Origin: Burkholderiales bacterium
Lineage (GTDB): Bacteria > Pseudomonadota > Gammaproteobacteria > Burkholderiales > SG8-39
Length of the DNA: 15,852 nucleotides
Direction: 5' to 3'
NCBI GenBank assembly: GCA_027457185.1
Contig: DAIDTN010000152.1
Location: 1-15,852 of the forward strand
Under the pieces are notes generated by a model. That model saw nothing but the letters and a program-made list of their open reading frames with translations, did not search any database and was not told where the DNA came from. A program made the position numbers and the translations under genes. Below are positions 1 to 8,918 of this stretch, one piece after another (positions within the stretch are counted from its first letter, which is position 1; the number at the start of each line of letters is the position of its first letter).

Positions 1-603
1 CTTCGCGGTCTCCCATTTCAGCCCGGCGGGAAATCCGCCGCCGCCGCGACCGCGCAGGTTGGCTTTCTTCACCTCGTCGACAATCTGCTCGGGTTTCATC
101 CGGAACAGCGCTTTGGCGAGCGCCGCGTAGCCGCCGAGCGCCAGGTAGTCGTCGATGCGCATCGGGTCGATGCGCGTGTTGTCGCCGATCAGGAGGCGCA
201 TCTGGTGCCGGTAGAACGGCACCTCGCCCATATGGATTGCCTTCTCGCCGGTATCGGGGTGCGCATAGACCAGGCGCTCGACCACCTCTTTCTTCAGCGT
301 GCACGCGATGATCTCGGGAACGTCCTCGGGTTTGACCTCGAAGTAGCAGATCTCGTCCTTTCCGACGACGACGTTGGGCCCCTTGGCGCAAAAGCCGTGG
401 CAACCCGTGACCCGGACCTCGACACCGACGTCGGCACCGAGCTTTCCGACTTCAGTCCGGAAAGCGTTTGCGACGCGGGAAGAGTCCAGCCCGTGACAGG
501 CCGCGCCGGCGCAGACCGCGATGCAGGGGTTGGCGGGATCGCGGGATGACAGGATGCTCGCGCGCAGTTGTTCGAGTTCAGCGGCTGATTGGAGCCTGGT
601 CAT
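1..603 (-). CDS. bamH: BamH, NuoF-like NADH/flavin subunit of class II benzoyl-CoA reductase (N-terminal part, cut by window edge)
   Basis: Reading the minus strand from the ATG at 603 gives 201 open codons up to the window edge, so the C-terminal part is missing. Residues 25-90 form a thioredoxin-like [2Fe-2S] domain with Cys31, Cys36, Cys68 and Cys72. The glycine-rich FMN/NAD-binding loop of NuoF proteins follows (GRGGGGFPAGLKW, residues 185-197). By family knowledge BamH is the NADH- or ferredoxin-reacting flavoprotein that, with BamG and BamI, feeds the bifurcating module of the Bam complex in the cytoplasm. The start has an AGGA Shine-Dalgarno overlapping the bamG stop, with an 11-bp gap, so translation is probably coupled. 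Taken alone it could be the NuoF-like subunit of a hydrogenase or formate dehydrogenase; its place after bamG makes BamH the best call. Confidence 0.85.
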   Translation of the reverse strand, partial: MTRLQSAAELEQLRASILSSRDPANPCIAVCAGAACHGLDSSRVANAFRTEVGKLGADVGVEVRVTGCHGFCAKGPNVVVGKDEICYFEVKPEDVPEIIACTLKKEVVERLVYAHPDTGEKAIHMGEVPFYRHQMRLLIGDNTRIDPMRIDDYLALGGYAALAKALFRMKPEQIVDEVKKANLRGRGGGGFPAGLKWETAK

Positions 604-614
604 AGCGTGGTGTC

Positions 615-1067
615 CTACAGATATTCCTTGAGCACGTCCTCGACCCTGGCGGGCGTCATGCGGGCGTGGTGCGTGCCGTTGACGATGATTTCGGGCCCGA
701 TGCTGCAGCTGCCGAGGCAGCTCCCGCTCTCGAGGCTGAAGCGCCAGTTGGCGTCGGTCTCACCCGGCTTGATGCCGGTCGCGCGCTCGACCGCGTCCAT
801 CAGCTTGTCTGCGCCGCGCAGATGGCAGGAGATGCCGGTGCACACGTGCACCTCGTTGCGCCCCTTGGGCGTCAGGCTGAATGTCTTGTACAGAGTGGCG
901 ATGCGCAGCACCCGGCTGAACGGGATGTCCAGGGCCGCGGCGACCCGGTGCAGCACGTCGCGCGGCAGCCAGTGGTTCTCGTGCTGGATTTCCATCAGCA
1001 CGTGTATCAGGTCGCCGGACTTGCCGCGGTGCTTTTCGATGATCTCATCTATCTTGGCGCTATCCAT
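615..1067 (-). CDS. bamG: BamG, NuoE-like [2Fe-2S] subunit of class II benzoyl-CoA reductase complex
   Basis: 150 residues, the usual size of a compact NuoE/24-kDa subunit. The N-terminal helical part (about 1-65) is followed by a thioredoxin-fold ferredoxin domain. The [2Fe-2S] ligands are visible as Cys76 and Cys81 in VCTGISCH and Cys117 and Cys121 in GSCLGSCSIGP. It should pass electrons between BamH and the rest of the cytoplasmic Bam complex. The ATG at 1067 has GGAT eight bases upstream. The gene lies 56 bp after bamF and 11 bp before bamH in the same operon. On sequence alone it cannot be told from NuoE-like subunits of other complexes; the neighbours decide the name. Confidence 0.85.
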   Translation of the reverse strand: MDSAKIDEIIEKHRGKSGDLIHVLMEIQHENHWLPRDVLHRVAAALDIPFSRVLRIATLYKTFSLTPKGRNEVHVCTGISCHLRGADKLMDAVERATGIKPGETDANWRFSLESGSCLGSCSIGPEIIVNGTHHARMTPARVEDVLKEYL

Positions 1068-1123
1068 GGCCGCTCATCCAATCCCAATCGAATTTCAATT
1101 TCCGCTTCCCCGCTGCTCGTCGC

Positions 1124-1891
1124 TCAGACTGCGGCCACCAGCGCCTGGCCGGATTCGAACTTGATCAGCCCGCGCTCGCTCAGCTGCTGCAGATGCCGGG
1201 CGACCTCGGCAGGCTCCAGGTCCAGGTTCCCCGGAATCTCCATCGCGGCCACCGGTTGCTTGCGCAGGAAACCCATGATGCGGCTCATCACCAGCTTGTC
1301 CAGGATCAGTTCATTGAACAGTTCGTCGAACTCCTGGCTGCCGAAGAACTTGCGGTATCCGTCTTCGCTGGGCACCGGCACTCTCAGCCGTTCCCGCTCC
1401 ACCAGCTTGATGTAGTGGACGAGGTCCACGGCGGTCTGCATGCGCGATGAAATTTCGGCGACGGCCATGCCTTCGGCAGAGCCCAGCGGCCCCAGGCTTT
1501 TGACCTTGGCCGATATCTCGTTCATGACCTCGGCGAAGCGCACGCCTTCGCCCGCCGATACCCATTCCAGCCGCAGCCGGTCGGGATTCACGCCGAGCTT
1601 CTCCAGGATGCGCTTGGCCATCAGGGTATTGCCCATCGCATCGTAGTTGCCCTCGGGATTGTAGTGGCAGTCGTTCAGGTGACAGCCGCCGATGAACACG
1701 CCGTCGGCGCCCTTGGCGAAAGCGCGAAAAACGAACGCCAGATCGACCCGTCCCGAGCACATCAGGCGGATCACGCGCAGATGCGGCGGATACTGAAAGC
1801 GCGAGACGCCGGCGAGGTCGGCCCCGCCATAGCAGCACCAGTTGCACAGGAATCCGACGATGGTCGGCTTGAACTCGGTTGGAGCGGCCAT
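1124..1891 (-). CDS. bamF: BamF, MvhD-like [2Fe-2S] subunit with C-terminal helical/winged-helix-like extension
   Basis: 255 residues. Residues 10-115 are an MvhD/FrhD-type [2Fe-2S] domain: CNWCCY at 16-21 (Cys16, 19, 20), Cys45 in MCSGRVD, and GGCHLNDCHY with Cys70 and Cys75. In methanogens MvhD links hydrogenase to HdrA; here BamF is expected to dock on BamE and carry electrons between the NuoEFG-like and Hdr-like parts. MvhD alone is about 130-140 residues. The remaining 115 residues form a mostly helical extension ending in a winged-helix-like segment (about 200-248, ...EPAEVARHLQQLSERGLI...). Some BamF homologues contain selenocysteine; all motif positions here are ordinary Cys codons. 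The ATG at 1891 lies 58 bp downstream of bamE. Confidence 0.88.
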   Translation of the reverse strand: MAAPTEFKPTIVGFLCNWCCYGGADLAGVSRFQYPPHLRVIRLMCSGRVDLAFVFRAFAKGADGVFIGGCHLNDCHYNPEGNYDAMGNTLMAKRILEKLGVNPDRLRLEWVSAGEGVRFAEVMNEISAKVKSLGPLGSAEGMAVAEISSRMQTAVDLVHYIKLVERERLRVPVPSEDGYRKFFGSQEFDELFNELILDKLVMSRIMGFLRKQPVAAMEIPGNLDLEPAEVARHLQQLSERGLIKFESGQALVAAV

Positions 1892-1949
1892 GGCTCAGTT
1901 CACCCTTTCAGTTGGCGACGCACGCTGCGCGTTGTTTGCATGCCGATAT

Positions 1950-4900
1950 TCAGCCCGCGAGCGCCGCATCGATCTGGCCGAACACTTCGTCGTCGGTGTA
2001 ATGCTTCAGGAACACCGCGCCGGTCGGACACTTCGCATTGCACAGGCCGTCTCCTTTGCACAGCACCGGATTGATCGTGGCTTTCTTGCCGCGCTTTGTT
2101 TCGCGGAATTCGATCGCGCCGTAGCTGCAGGAGGTGATGCAGGCCCCGCAGGACACGCACAGGCTCTCGTTCACCTCGCACACCGAGCCGGAGGCGACGA
2201 CGGTGTCGTGCGTCAGCAGCGTCAGCGCGCGGCCGGCTGCGCCGTAGGCCTGGCCGATCACTTCGGACAGGTGCTTGGGATACTGGGCCGTGCCGCACAG
2301 GTAGACGCCTTCGGCGGCGAAATCGACCGGCCGCAGTTTCACGTGCGCTTCCTGGAAGAAGCCGTCGGGGCCGAGCGGCACCTTGAACAGGCGCGCCGTG
2401 TCCTCGCTGCCGGCGGAAGGAATGACCGCGGCGGCCAGCACCACGGCATCGGCATCGAGGGCGAGTTTCCTGCCCAGCACCGGATCGGACACGGTCACTT
2501 TCAGCACGCTGCGTCCGCCTTCCTCGGCGGCCTCCACCTGCGGCTTGTCCTGCGGTTCGTAGCGGATGAACTTGACGTCCTTGCTCGACGCTTCGCGGTA
2601 GTAATCCTCGTTGAAGCCGTAGGTGCGCATGTCGCGGAACAGCACATAGACGTCCATGTCCTTGCTGACGGACTTGAGCTTCAGCGCATTCTTCACCGCA
2701 CCGCTGCAGCAGACGCGGGAGCAGTAGTTGCGGTCCTCCTGCCTGCAACCTACGCACTGGATCATCACCACACTTTTCGCGGTGCGCACCTGCTCGTCGC
2801 CGCCGGCGATTTTCTCCTCCAGCTCGAGCTGGGTCATGACCCGGGGATCCTGTCCGTACAGATACTCGGTCGGCTGGTACTCGTCGGCGCCGGTGGCGAT
2901 GATGGCCGCGCCGTGCTTGATCTCCTGCACCCGGCCCTTGGACTTCACCTTGGTGACGAAATTGCCGACGTAGCCCGAGACATCCGTGATGGTGGCGTCG
3001 GTGATGACCCGGATCAGCTGATGGCGGTAGGTCTTCTTCTTCAGGTCGTTGAGGTAGGCCTGCACGTCGAGCCCCTCGACCGTGTAGTGGATGCGGCGCG
3101 CCATGCCGCCGAGGTCGGAGGCCCTCTCGATGAGATAGGTCTGGAATCCCTGCTCGGCCAGGGTCAGGGCGGAGGTCATGCCGGCCACGCCGCCGCCGAC
3201 GACCAGCGCCGCCTTGTTCACGGGCAGGGAGAATTCGTCCAGCGGCTCCAGCATGCAGGCGCGCGCCACCGACATGCGCACGATGTCCTTGGCCTTCTTG
3301 GTGGCGTCCGCCTGCTCCTTGGAGTGGACCCAGGAGCAATGCTCGCGGATGTTCGCCATGTCGAAGAAATACTGGTTGATGCCCGCCTCGCGCAGCGTGT
3401 CGCGGAACAGCGGCTCGTGCGTCCTCTGGGTGCAGGCCGCGACCACGACGCGGTTCAGCCCCTTGTCGCGGATGGTGTCCCCGATCGCCTTGGCCGTATT
3501 CGTCGCGCAGGCGAACAGGCTTTCTTCGGCATGAACCACGTTTCCAAGCGTTTTGGAGTATTCGACGATACCGGGCACGTCCACCACGCGGCCGATGTTC
3601 GCGCCGCAGCGGCAGACGAAGACACCGACTTTCGCTTCTTCCCGGGTGACGTCCTTCTCTGTCGGGTACACCCGTTCGGTGCTCAGCCGCCCGCGCCGCG
3701 CCTTCAGCATCTGGCCCGACAGGGCGCCGGCGGCGCTCGCGGTCATCACGGCTTCGGGGATATCCATCGGGCCGCGGAAGGCGCCGCTGATGAAGACGCC
3801 GGCGCGCGTCGTCTCGATCGGGTTCACCGGGTTTACCTTGCAAAAGCCCTGGGGGCCCAGCTCGACGCCGAACTTCTGCGCCAGCTCCTTCGCGCCGGCG
3901 GGCGGGTTCAAGCCGACGGACAGCACCACCAGTTCGAATTCCTCCTCCTTGACCCCTGCGTCGTTGGTGGAATAGCGGATGGTGATGTTCCTGGTCACCG
4001 GGTCCTCGTGACCGATAGACACGTAGCTGCGGATGAATTTCACGCCGGGCAGTTTCTCCGCCCGCTGGTAGAAGCGCTCGAAGTCCTTGCCGTAGGAGCG
4101 GATGTCGTTGTGGAAAATCGTCGCCTGCATCTCCGGCACGTGGTCCTTGGCCAGGATCACCTGTTTTTGCGTGTACGAGCAGCACACCGCGGAGCAATAG
4201 CTGTTGCCGCCGGGGATCACCTGCCTGGAACCGACGCAGTGTATCCAGGCGATCTTTTGCGGATGCTTCTTGTCCGACGGGCGCAGGATGTGCCCCTCGT
4301 GCGGCCCGGTGGCGCACAGCAGCCGCTCGAAATCCATGCTGGTGACCACGTTCTCGTAGCTGCCGTAACCGTAGTCGCCGCGCAGCTTGGGGTCGAACGT
4401 CTCGTAGCCGGGCGAGAGCACGATCGCCCCGACCTTGACCTCGACTTTCTCGGGCGTCTGGTTGAAGTCGATGGCGTCGTTTTCGCACACGCCGGTGCAG
4501 ATCGAGCAGGTCTTGTCCTTCAGGAACAGGCAGGTGTCGTCGATGTAGGTGACCAGCGGCACCGCCTGCGAGAAATAGATGTGGATCGCCTTGTTCAGCG
4601 ACAGGTTCTCGTTGAACGGGTCCGGGATCTTGACCGGGCAGTACTCGACGCAGACGGTGCAGCCGGTGCACTTGTCCTCGTCGACATAGCGGGGTTTCTT
4701 GTTCAGCGTCACCGTGAAGTTGCCGGCCGATCCTTCCACGCCGGCCACCTCGGTGTAGGTCAGGATCTCGATGTTGGGATGCCGGTCGCACTCGATGAAT
4801 TTCGGCGATTCGATGCACATGGAACAGTCGTTGGTGGGGAAGGTCTTGTCCAGCTGCGACATCTTGCCGCCGATGGTCGGTGTCTTCTCCACCAGGTAGA

Positions 4901-5060
4901 CCTTGAAGCCGGAGGTCGCCAGATCGAGCGCCGCCTGGATGCCGCTGATGCCGCCGCCGACGACCATCACGTCGCCGCGCTGATCGTCATGCGGACGCAG
5001 GGAGCGCTGACCGACCGCTTCGTGTGCGTGTTCGATAGCCCGTTCTAGTGTGTGTGCCAC
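1950..5060 (-). CDS. bamE: BamE, tandem HdrA-like FAD/iron-sulfur subunit (candidate electron-bifurcating flavoprotein)
   Basis: 1036 residues, about the length of two fused HdrA modules. The first module has an FAD-binding VVGGGISG at 33-40, a [4Fe-4S] site at Cys131/134/137/141, further Cys185/188/192 and paired CCS motifs near 293-295. A linker of HdrA type (CRCGANIG at 483-490, ACTQRTHEPLF at 542-552) leads to the second FAD site, VVGGGVAG at 620-627. The C-terminal ferredoxin domain has Cys968/971/974/978 and an incomplete second set, Cys1001/1007/1011, with Asp at 1004 where a fourth Cys would be expected. By family knowledge HdrA flavin is the site of electron bifurcation; BamE probably connects BamD, BamF and BamC. 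The start is GTG at 5060, backed by AGGA about 8 bases upstream; the nearby ATG at 5065 is out of frame. It follows bamD by 27 bp. Confidence 0.92.
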   Translation of the reverse strand: MAHTLERAIEHAHEAVGQRSLRPHDDQRGDVMVVGGGISGIQAALDLATSGFKVYLVEKTPTIGGKMSQLDKTFPTNDCSMCIESPKFIECDRHPNIEILTYTEVAGVEGSAGNFTVTLNKKPRYVDEDKCTGCTVCVEYCPVKIPDPFNENLSLNKAIHIYFSQAVPLVTYIDDTCLFLKDKTCSICTGVCENDAIDFNQTPEKVEVKVGAIVLSPGYETFDPKLRGDYGYGSYENVVTSMDFERLLCATGPHEGHILRPSDKKHPQKIAWIHCVGSRQVIPGGNSYCSAVCCSYTQKQVILAKDHVPEMQATIFHNDIRSYGKDFERFYQRAEKLPGVKFIRSYVSIGHEDPVTRNITIRYSTNDAGVKEEEFELVVLSVGLNPPAGAKELAQKFGVELGPQGFCKVNPVNPIETTRAGVFISGAFRGPMDIPEAVMTASAAGALSGQMLKARRGRLSTERVYPTEKDVTREEAKVGVFVCRCGANIGRVVDVPGIVEYSKTLGNVVHAEESLFACATNTAKAIGDTIRDKGLNRVVVAACTQRTHEPLFRDTLREAGINQYFFDMANIREHCSWVHSKEQADATKKAKDIVRMSVARACMLEPLDEFSLPVNKAALVVGGGVAGMTSALTLAEQGFQTYLIERASDLGGMARRIHYTVEGLDVQAYLNDLKKKTYRHQLIRVITDATITDVSGYVGNFVTKVKSKGRVQEIKHGAAIIATGADEYQPTEYLYGQDPRVMTQLELEEKIAGGDEQVRTAKSVVMIQCVGCRQEDRNYCSRVCCSGAVKNALKLKSVSKDMDVYVLFRDMRTYGFNEDYYREASSKDVKFIRYEPQDKPQVEAAEEGGRSVLKVTVSDPVLGRKLALDADAVVLAAAVIPSAGSEDTARLFKVPLGPDGFFQEAHVKLRPVDFAAEGVYLCGTAQYPKHLSEVIGQAYGAAGRALTLLTHDTVVASGSVCEVNESLCVSCGACITSCSYGAIEFRETKRGKKATINPVLCKGDGLCNAKCPTGAVFLKHYTDDEVFGQIDAALAG

Positions 5061-5087
5061 GGCATGATTCCTGGACCGGGGCCCCGA

Positions 5088-6239
5088 CTAAAGGGCTTCC
5101 CGGATGATTTCGGTGATGTCCCTGACCTCGATCGCATCGCCGCCCTTCGCGTTCAGCCTGCTGTCCTCGAAGTTGGTGATGCAGTACGGGCAGGAGGTCG
5201 CAAGAACCTGCGCCCCGACGCCGATCGCCTGGGACAGTCTCAGGTCGGCGAAGCGTTCACCCTTGGGGGTTTCCATCCAGATCCGGCCGCCGCCGCCGCC
5301 GCAGCACAAACTGTTTTTGCGCGACTCGGGCAGCTCCTTGAATTGCAGGCCGGGCACGCTCTTCAGCGCTTCCCGCGGTTCGTCGTAGACGCCGTTGTGC
5401 CGGCCGAGGTAGCAGGGGTCGTGGTAGCTCACCGTCTTGGCGTATTCCGTCTTCAGCTGCAGCCTGCCTTCTGCGATCAGGCTGTGGATCAGCTGCGAGA
5501 TATGCACCACCTCGAAGTGCACCATGAACTCCGGGTACTCGCGGGTGTAGGTGTGATAACAATGCGGCGAGGACACCAGGACCTTCTTCACCCCGTGATC
5601 GACCAGGGCGCGGATGTTCTGCCGCGCCAGGGTCTTGAACAGCGCCTCGTCGCCGGTCTTGCGGATGCTCTCGCCGCAGCAGCTTTCCTCCGCGCCGAGG
5701 ATGCCGAATTCCACTCCCGCGTGATTGAGGATTTCGACGGTGGCGCGCGCAATTTTCCGCGCCCTGGGGTCGTAGGAAAGGTAACAGCCGGGGAGGTACA
5801 GGAATTCCATTCCCGCGGCGAAGGATTTGACGGCCAGGCCCTCGGCCCACTTGGCGCGCTTGGCGCGCTCTTCGCCGAAGGGGTTGCCCTCGGCGCGCAG
5901 GTTGGCGGCCACCACCCGGATCGGCTGCACCGCGTGCGGGAACACGTCGTATTCGGTGGCGATCCGGCGCAGCGCCACGCCGGACTCGATCTGCTTGACG
6001 TCGCGCGGGCAGACCTGCGGGCACTTGCCGCAGGTGGTGCAGCGCCAGATATCCTCGCTCTCGATTTCGGTCAGGCCGAAGCTCGCCTCGCGCACCAGCT
6101 TGCGCATGCTGAAGTTCCGCACCCGGTTCCACGGGCAGACCGTATCGCACAGGCCGCACTGGTAGCAGTACTTGAACGCATCGCCGCCGCTCGCCTTGAT
6201 GGCGTCGATGATGTCCTTGAAGGGGGTGACCATTTCCAT
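5088..6239 (-). CDS. bamD: BamD, HdrC-HdrB-like iron-sulfur subunit of class II benzoyl-CoA reductase complex
   Basis: 383 residues. The N-terminus is a two-cluster ferredoxin (HdrC-like): Cys25/28/31/35 and Cys67/70/73/77. Two CCG domains (HdrB/GlpC-like) follow. The second is complete: Cys276, Cys312-Cys313, and Cys350/Cys353. The first has Cys152, Cys187-Cys188 and then SPHC (Ser224, Cys227) where a CxxC is usual, so one ligand is replaced by Ser. In heterodisulfide reductases CCG domains bind non-cubane clusters; in Bam the subunit is thought to relay electrons with BamE. Start ATG at 6239 with GGGAA five bases upstream; Met3 is a possible alternative start. It lies 28 bp after bamC and 27 bp before bamE in the operon. 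A generic (Fe-S)-binding oxidoreductase would be the call without this context. Confidence 0.9.
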   Translation of the reverse strand: MEMVTPFKDIIDAIKASGGDAFKYCYQCGLCDTVCPWNRVRNFSMRKLVREASFGLTEIESEDIWRCTTCGKCPQVCPRDVKQIESGVALRRIATEYDVFPHAVQPIRVVAANLRAEGNPFGEERAKRAKWAEGLAVKSFAAGMEFLYLPGCYLSYDPRARKIARATVEILNHAGVEFGILGAEESCCGESIRKTGDEALFKTLARQNIRALVDHGVKKVLVSSPHCYHTYTREYPEFMVHFEVVHISQLIHSLIAEGRLQLKTEYAKTVSYHDPCYLGRHNGVYDEPREALKSVPGLQFKELPESRKNSLCCGGGGGRIWMETPKGERFADLRLSQAIGVGAQVLATSCPYCITNFEDSRLNAKGGDAIEVRDITEIIREAL

Positions 6240-6267
6240 GTTCGTTCCCGGCTGTGCGGCGCCGATC

Positions 6268-6807
6268 CTAGGGCTTCGCCATTCTCGCCACGGCGTCCAG
6301 CACCTGCTGCAGCCCGTGCTTGTCGATGAGCGCCTCGACGCCGATCTCGATGTCGGGCGCGCTCGCCTCCGCCTCCTCGACTTCCTCTTCGCGCTCCTCG
6401 AAGATCAGCGCGTCGTTCAGGCACCACTCCACGCACTTGGGTTTCGCCAGCGGCGGTTCGTCTTCGCACATGTCGCATTTCAGCGGCAGGCCGGAATCGG
6501 GTTCCTTGAACAGGTCGCGCGAAGGACAGGAGGCGCGGCAGAACTCGCACTCGTCGTATTTCTTGCCGTCGATGATGTAGGTATCGCGGCCGGTGCATTC
6601 GGCCGGCGTATATTCGCCGGCGTAGACCGGCAGGTAGATGTCGCGCAGCGGCTCGCGCACGATCCTGATGCGCGAGCGCGCCGGATTGTTGCTGCTGTAG
6701 CGCGGCGTCGCGTGAAACAGCGAACAGATGACTTCGCACGCGCGGCAGCCGTTGCACAGGTCGGCGTTGATGGTGATCGACTTGATCTTCTTCATCACCT
6801 TAGGCAT
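6268..6807 (-). CDS. bamC: BamC, three-[4Fe-4S] ferredoxin-like subunit partner of BamB
   Basis: 179 residues with twelve cysteines in three ferredoxin-like sets: Cys18/21/24/28; Cys71/87/90/94; Cys111/114/125/129. This is the known architecture of BamC, which passes low-potential electrons to the tungsten enzyme BamB. An acidic stretch (EEREEEVEEAEA, about 137-148) precedes a short C-terminal helical segment (about 155-179). The start ATG at 6807 overlaps the bamB stop by 8 bases, indicating translational coupling and a 1:1 product ratio. An internal ATG at 6795 (Met5) is also possible and has AAGG almost adjacent. The second BamC-like protein in this window (12144-12695) has the same cysteine spacing. 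Confidence 0.92.
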   Translation of the reverse strand: MPKVMKKIKSITINADLCNGCRACEVICSLFHATPRYSSNNPARSRIRIVREPLRDIYLPVYAGEYTPAECTGRDTYIIDGKKYDECEFCRASCPSRDLFKEPDSGLPLKCDMCEDEPPLAKPKCVEWCLNDALIFEEREEEVEEAEASAPDIEIGVEALIDKHGLQQVLDAVARMAKP

Positions 6808-8827
6808 GGCTGAGGGCCTTCTTCCCTTCCGCTTCTTCTCCCGGCGATGACTTCTGCGCGCTTGCGTTCGCCTTGCCGAGGATCCCCCTTTGCTCCAGGT
6901 CCTCGGCGACGCAGGCGAGGTCGAGATCGAGCAGCGACTCCTTGGTCGGGATGCCGTTCGCGTCCCAGCCCTTCAACTTGTAGTACTCGTCGAGCAGCGT
7001 CTTCTCCAGTTCGGGGAAACGCTTCTTCCAGTGGTCCTCCGGCGGCTTGTCGTCGGCGCGCCGCATGCCCCGCCTGACGTTGATCGCGCGCAGCAGGGTG
7101 CGGTTGCGCGTGGCCGCCTTCCACAGGCTGGACGAGTCGAAGTCGATGCCGGTCCCCGCCGAAATGAATTTCGGAAAGTTGTGGATGTGATACGGCGGCT
7201 TCAGCGGGAAGGACGACAGCCCGGCGCAGGTTCCGAGCGCGTCGTCGATGTAGTGCATCTTTTCCTGCCAGTCGACGACATCGCAGCTGGCTTGGACCGA
7301 CGGGTAATGGGGATTCGATTTCTCGCCGCGCGGCTCCCACTCCAGCAGGTAGCGCTTGAACTTGTCGTCGGGAACCTGGATCCAGTCCTCGACGAAAGCT
7401 GCACGCTCTTCCATGGTCGGAAACGGCGCCTGGGGAAACTGTCCCTCGATCTGGGTGATGTTGATTTTCTCGCCGGTCGCGTACATCAGGTAGTAGACCG
7501 GGTTCAGCATGCCGAGCTTCAGCGGCAGCTGCTCGTGTTTCTTGATCGTGTTGTGGTCGAATCTTTCCGCGCCCTTGCCGATGCGCCTGGCCGCCCAGTA
7601 GACGCCGTCGGCGAGCACGTCGCCGATGCCTTCGCGCCGGACGATCCGGTCGAGCAGCCAGAAAAAGCGCCCCTCGACGTCGGCCGGCATGCCCGGAAAA
7701 TCCGCGTCGGTGAGGATGCCGGCCTCGAGCAGCTCGAGCGCAAAGGCCATGACCTGCGGCGTCGAGAATCCGTCCACGCCGTATTCGGTCGCGCGTTGCG
7801 CGATCTTGAAACCGAACTCCAGGTCGGAATAGGCCGCCATGGTGTAAGTGAGCTTGGAGTAGCACTTCATCATGTAAGTGGGCTGCCCCGGGACGGATAT
7901 GGTCGCCCCGCATTTCATCGGACAGTTGTAGCAGCCGATCAGGCGCGTGCGCACGTCCTCCTGCGTCTTGCGCCACTTCTCTTCAATTTCGTGGGTCCAG
8001 AAGTCCTTGCGCCGGGTGCGCGCATTGCCCCACATGAAACTGGTGGTGTGCCACTGCTCGTCGACGATCGCCATTTCCTGCGGCGACCCGAGCCCCTGCA
8101 GGATGGCGGGGACGCCGGGAATCGGATGGTCTGCGCGGTACTTGATGTATTTCAGCACGTCGTCGCACAGGCTCATGAACTCTTCCGGCCGGGCGACGTT
8201 GACGTCCCTGGTTCCGCGTACGACGATCGCCTTGAGTCCCTTGTCGCCCATGACCGCGCCGATGCCGCCGCGGCTGGCGCTGGACCTGCCCTGCTCGATG
8301 GAGGCGTAGAAGACCCGGTTCTCGCCGGCCAGGCCGATGGCGGCCACCTGGGCGTTCGGCTCCTTCAGTTCCTGCCGGATGCATTCGGCGGTCTCGATGG
8401 CGCCCTTGCCGCGCAGATGCGCAGCGTCGCGGATTTCAACCTTGTCGTTGTGGATCCAGAGATAGACCAGCTCGGGCGACTTGCCGCGGATGATCACCTT
8501 GTCGTATCCGGCGTGCTTCAACTCGGGCGCCCAGAATCCGCCCATCATCGAATACGCGAGCAGCTGCGTCTGCGGAGAAAACGTCGAGACGACGGTGCGG
8601 TTGCAGCCGGGGGCCGCGGTGCCGCAAAGAAGGCCCGAGGCGAAGATCAGCAGATTGTCTTCGGAAAACGCCTCGGTCTCGGCAGGAACCCGGTCCCACA
8701 GTATCCTGGCGCTGGTGCCCAGCCCGCCCAGGTGCAGTTTGGTCAGTTCCGGATCGGTTTCCACCCGGTCGATACTGCCGCGGGAAAGATCGACCTCCAG
8801 CTCGAACCCTGTTTCTGCATACCGCAT
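6800..8827 (-). CDS. bamB: BamB, tungsten-dependent class II benzoyl-CoA reductase catalytic subunit
   Basis: 675 residues, member of the aldehyde:ferredoxin oxidoreductase (AOR) family. It reduces benzoyl-CoA to a cyclic dienoyl-CoA without ATP. The [4Fe-4S] ligands are Cys299/302/306 (CYNCPMKC) and Cys534 (LGTCAGL). Cys322 sits at the number I recall for the tungsten ligand in Geobacter metallireducens BamB; His260 (EQWHTTSF) and Glu251 also match residues I recall as active-site residues there, so this copy looks canonical. Other AOR/BamB blocks include TAAPGCNRTVV near 70-80 and SASRGGIGAVMGDKGLKAI at 183-201. A hydrophilic tail after about 650 is longer than in the second copy. The ATG at 8827 has GAGGA eight bases upstream. 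First gene of the operon, behind the FNR-type promoter region. Confidence 0.95.
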   Translation of the reverse strand: MRYAETGFELEVDLSRGSIDRVETDPELTKLHLGGLGTSARILWDRVPAETEAFSEDNLLIFASGLLCGTAAPGCNRTVVSTFSPQTQLLAYSMMGGFWAPELKHAGYDKVIIRGKSPELVYLWIHNDKVEIRDAAHLRGKGAIETAECIRQELKEPNAQVAAIGLAGENRVFYASIEQGRSSASRGGIGAVMGDKGLKAIVVRGTRDVNVARPEEFMSLCDDVLKYIKYRADHPIPGVPAILQGLGSPQEMAIVDEQWHTTSFMWGNARTRRKDFWTHEIEEKWRKTQEDVRTRLIGCYNCPMKCGATISVPGQPTYMMKCYSKLTYTMAAYSDLEFGFKIAQRATEYGVDGFSTPQVMAFALELLEAGILTDADFPGMPADVEGRFFWLLDRIVRREGIGDVLADGVYWAARRIGKGAERFDHNTIKKHEQLPLKLGMLNPVYYLMYATGEKINITQIEGQFPQAPFPTMEERAAFVEDWIQVPDDKFKRYLLEWEPRGEKSNPHYPSVQASCDVVDWQEKMHYIDDALGTCAGLSSFPLKPPYHIHNFPKFISAGTGIDFDSSSLWKAATRNRTLLRAINVRRGMRRADDKPPEDHWKKRFPELEKTLLDEYYKLKGWDANGIPTKESLLDLDLACVAEDLEQRGILGKANASAQKSSPGEEAEGKKALSHA

Positions 8828-8918
8828 GTTCCTGGTCCTCTTTCAGACTGCGTTTGTATACGGCTGTCCTGCGTCCTTCGCGCTGGGCAGATGACCATCC
8901 GAAACGACGCGCGACCAC

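Noticed and set aside
1842..5048. 1068-codon plus-strand ORF antisense to bamE
   Set aside because: Low-complexity His/Asp/Val/Gly-rich translation typical of the antisense frame of a GC-rich gene; bamE on the other strand has full family motifs.
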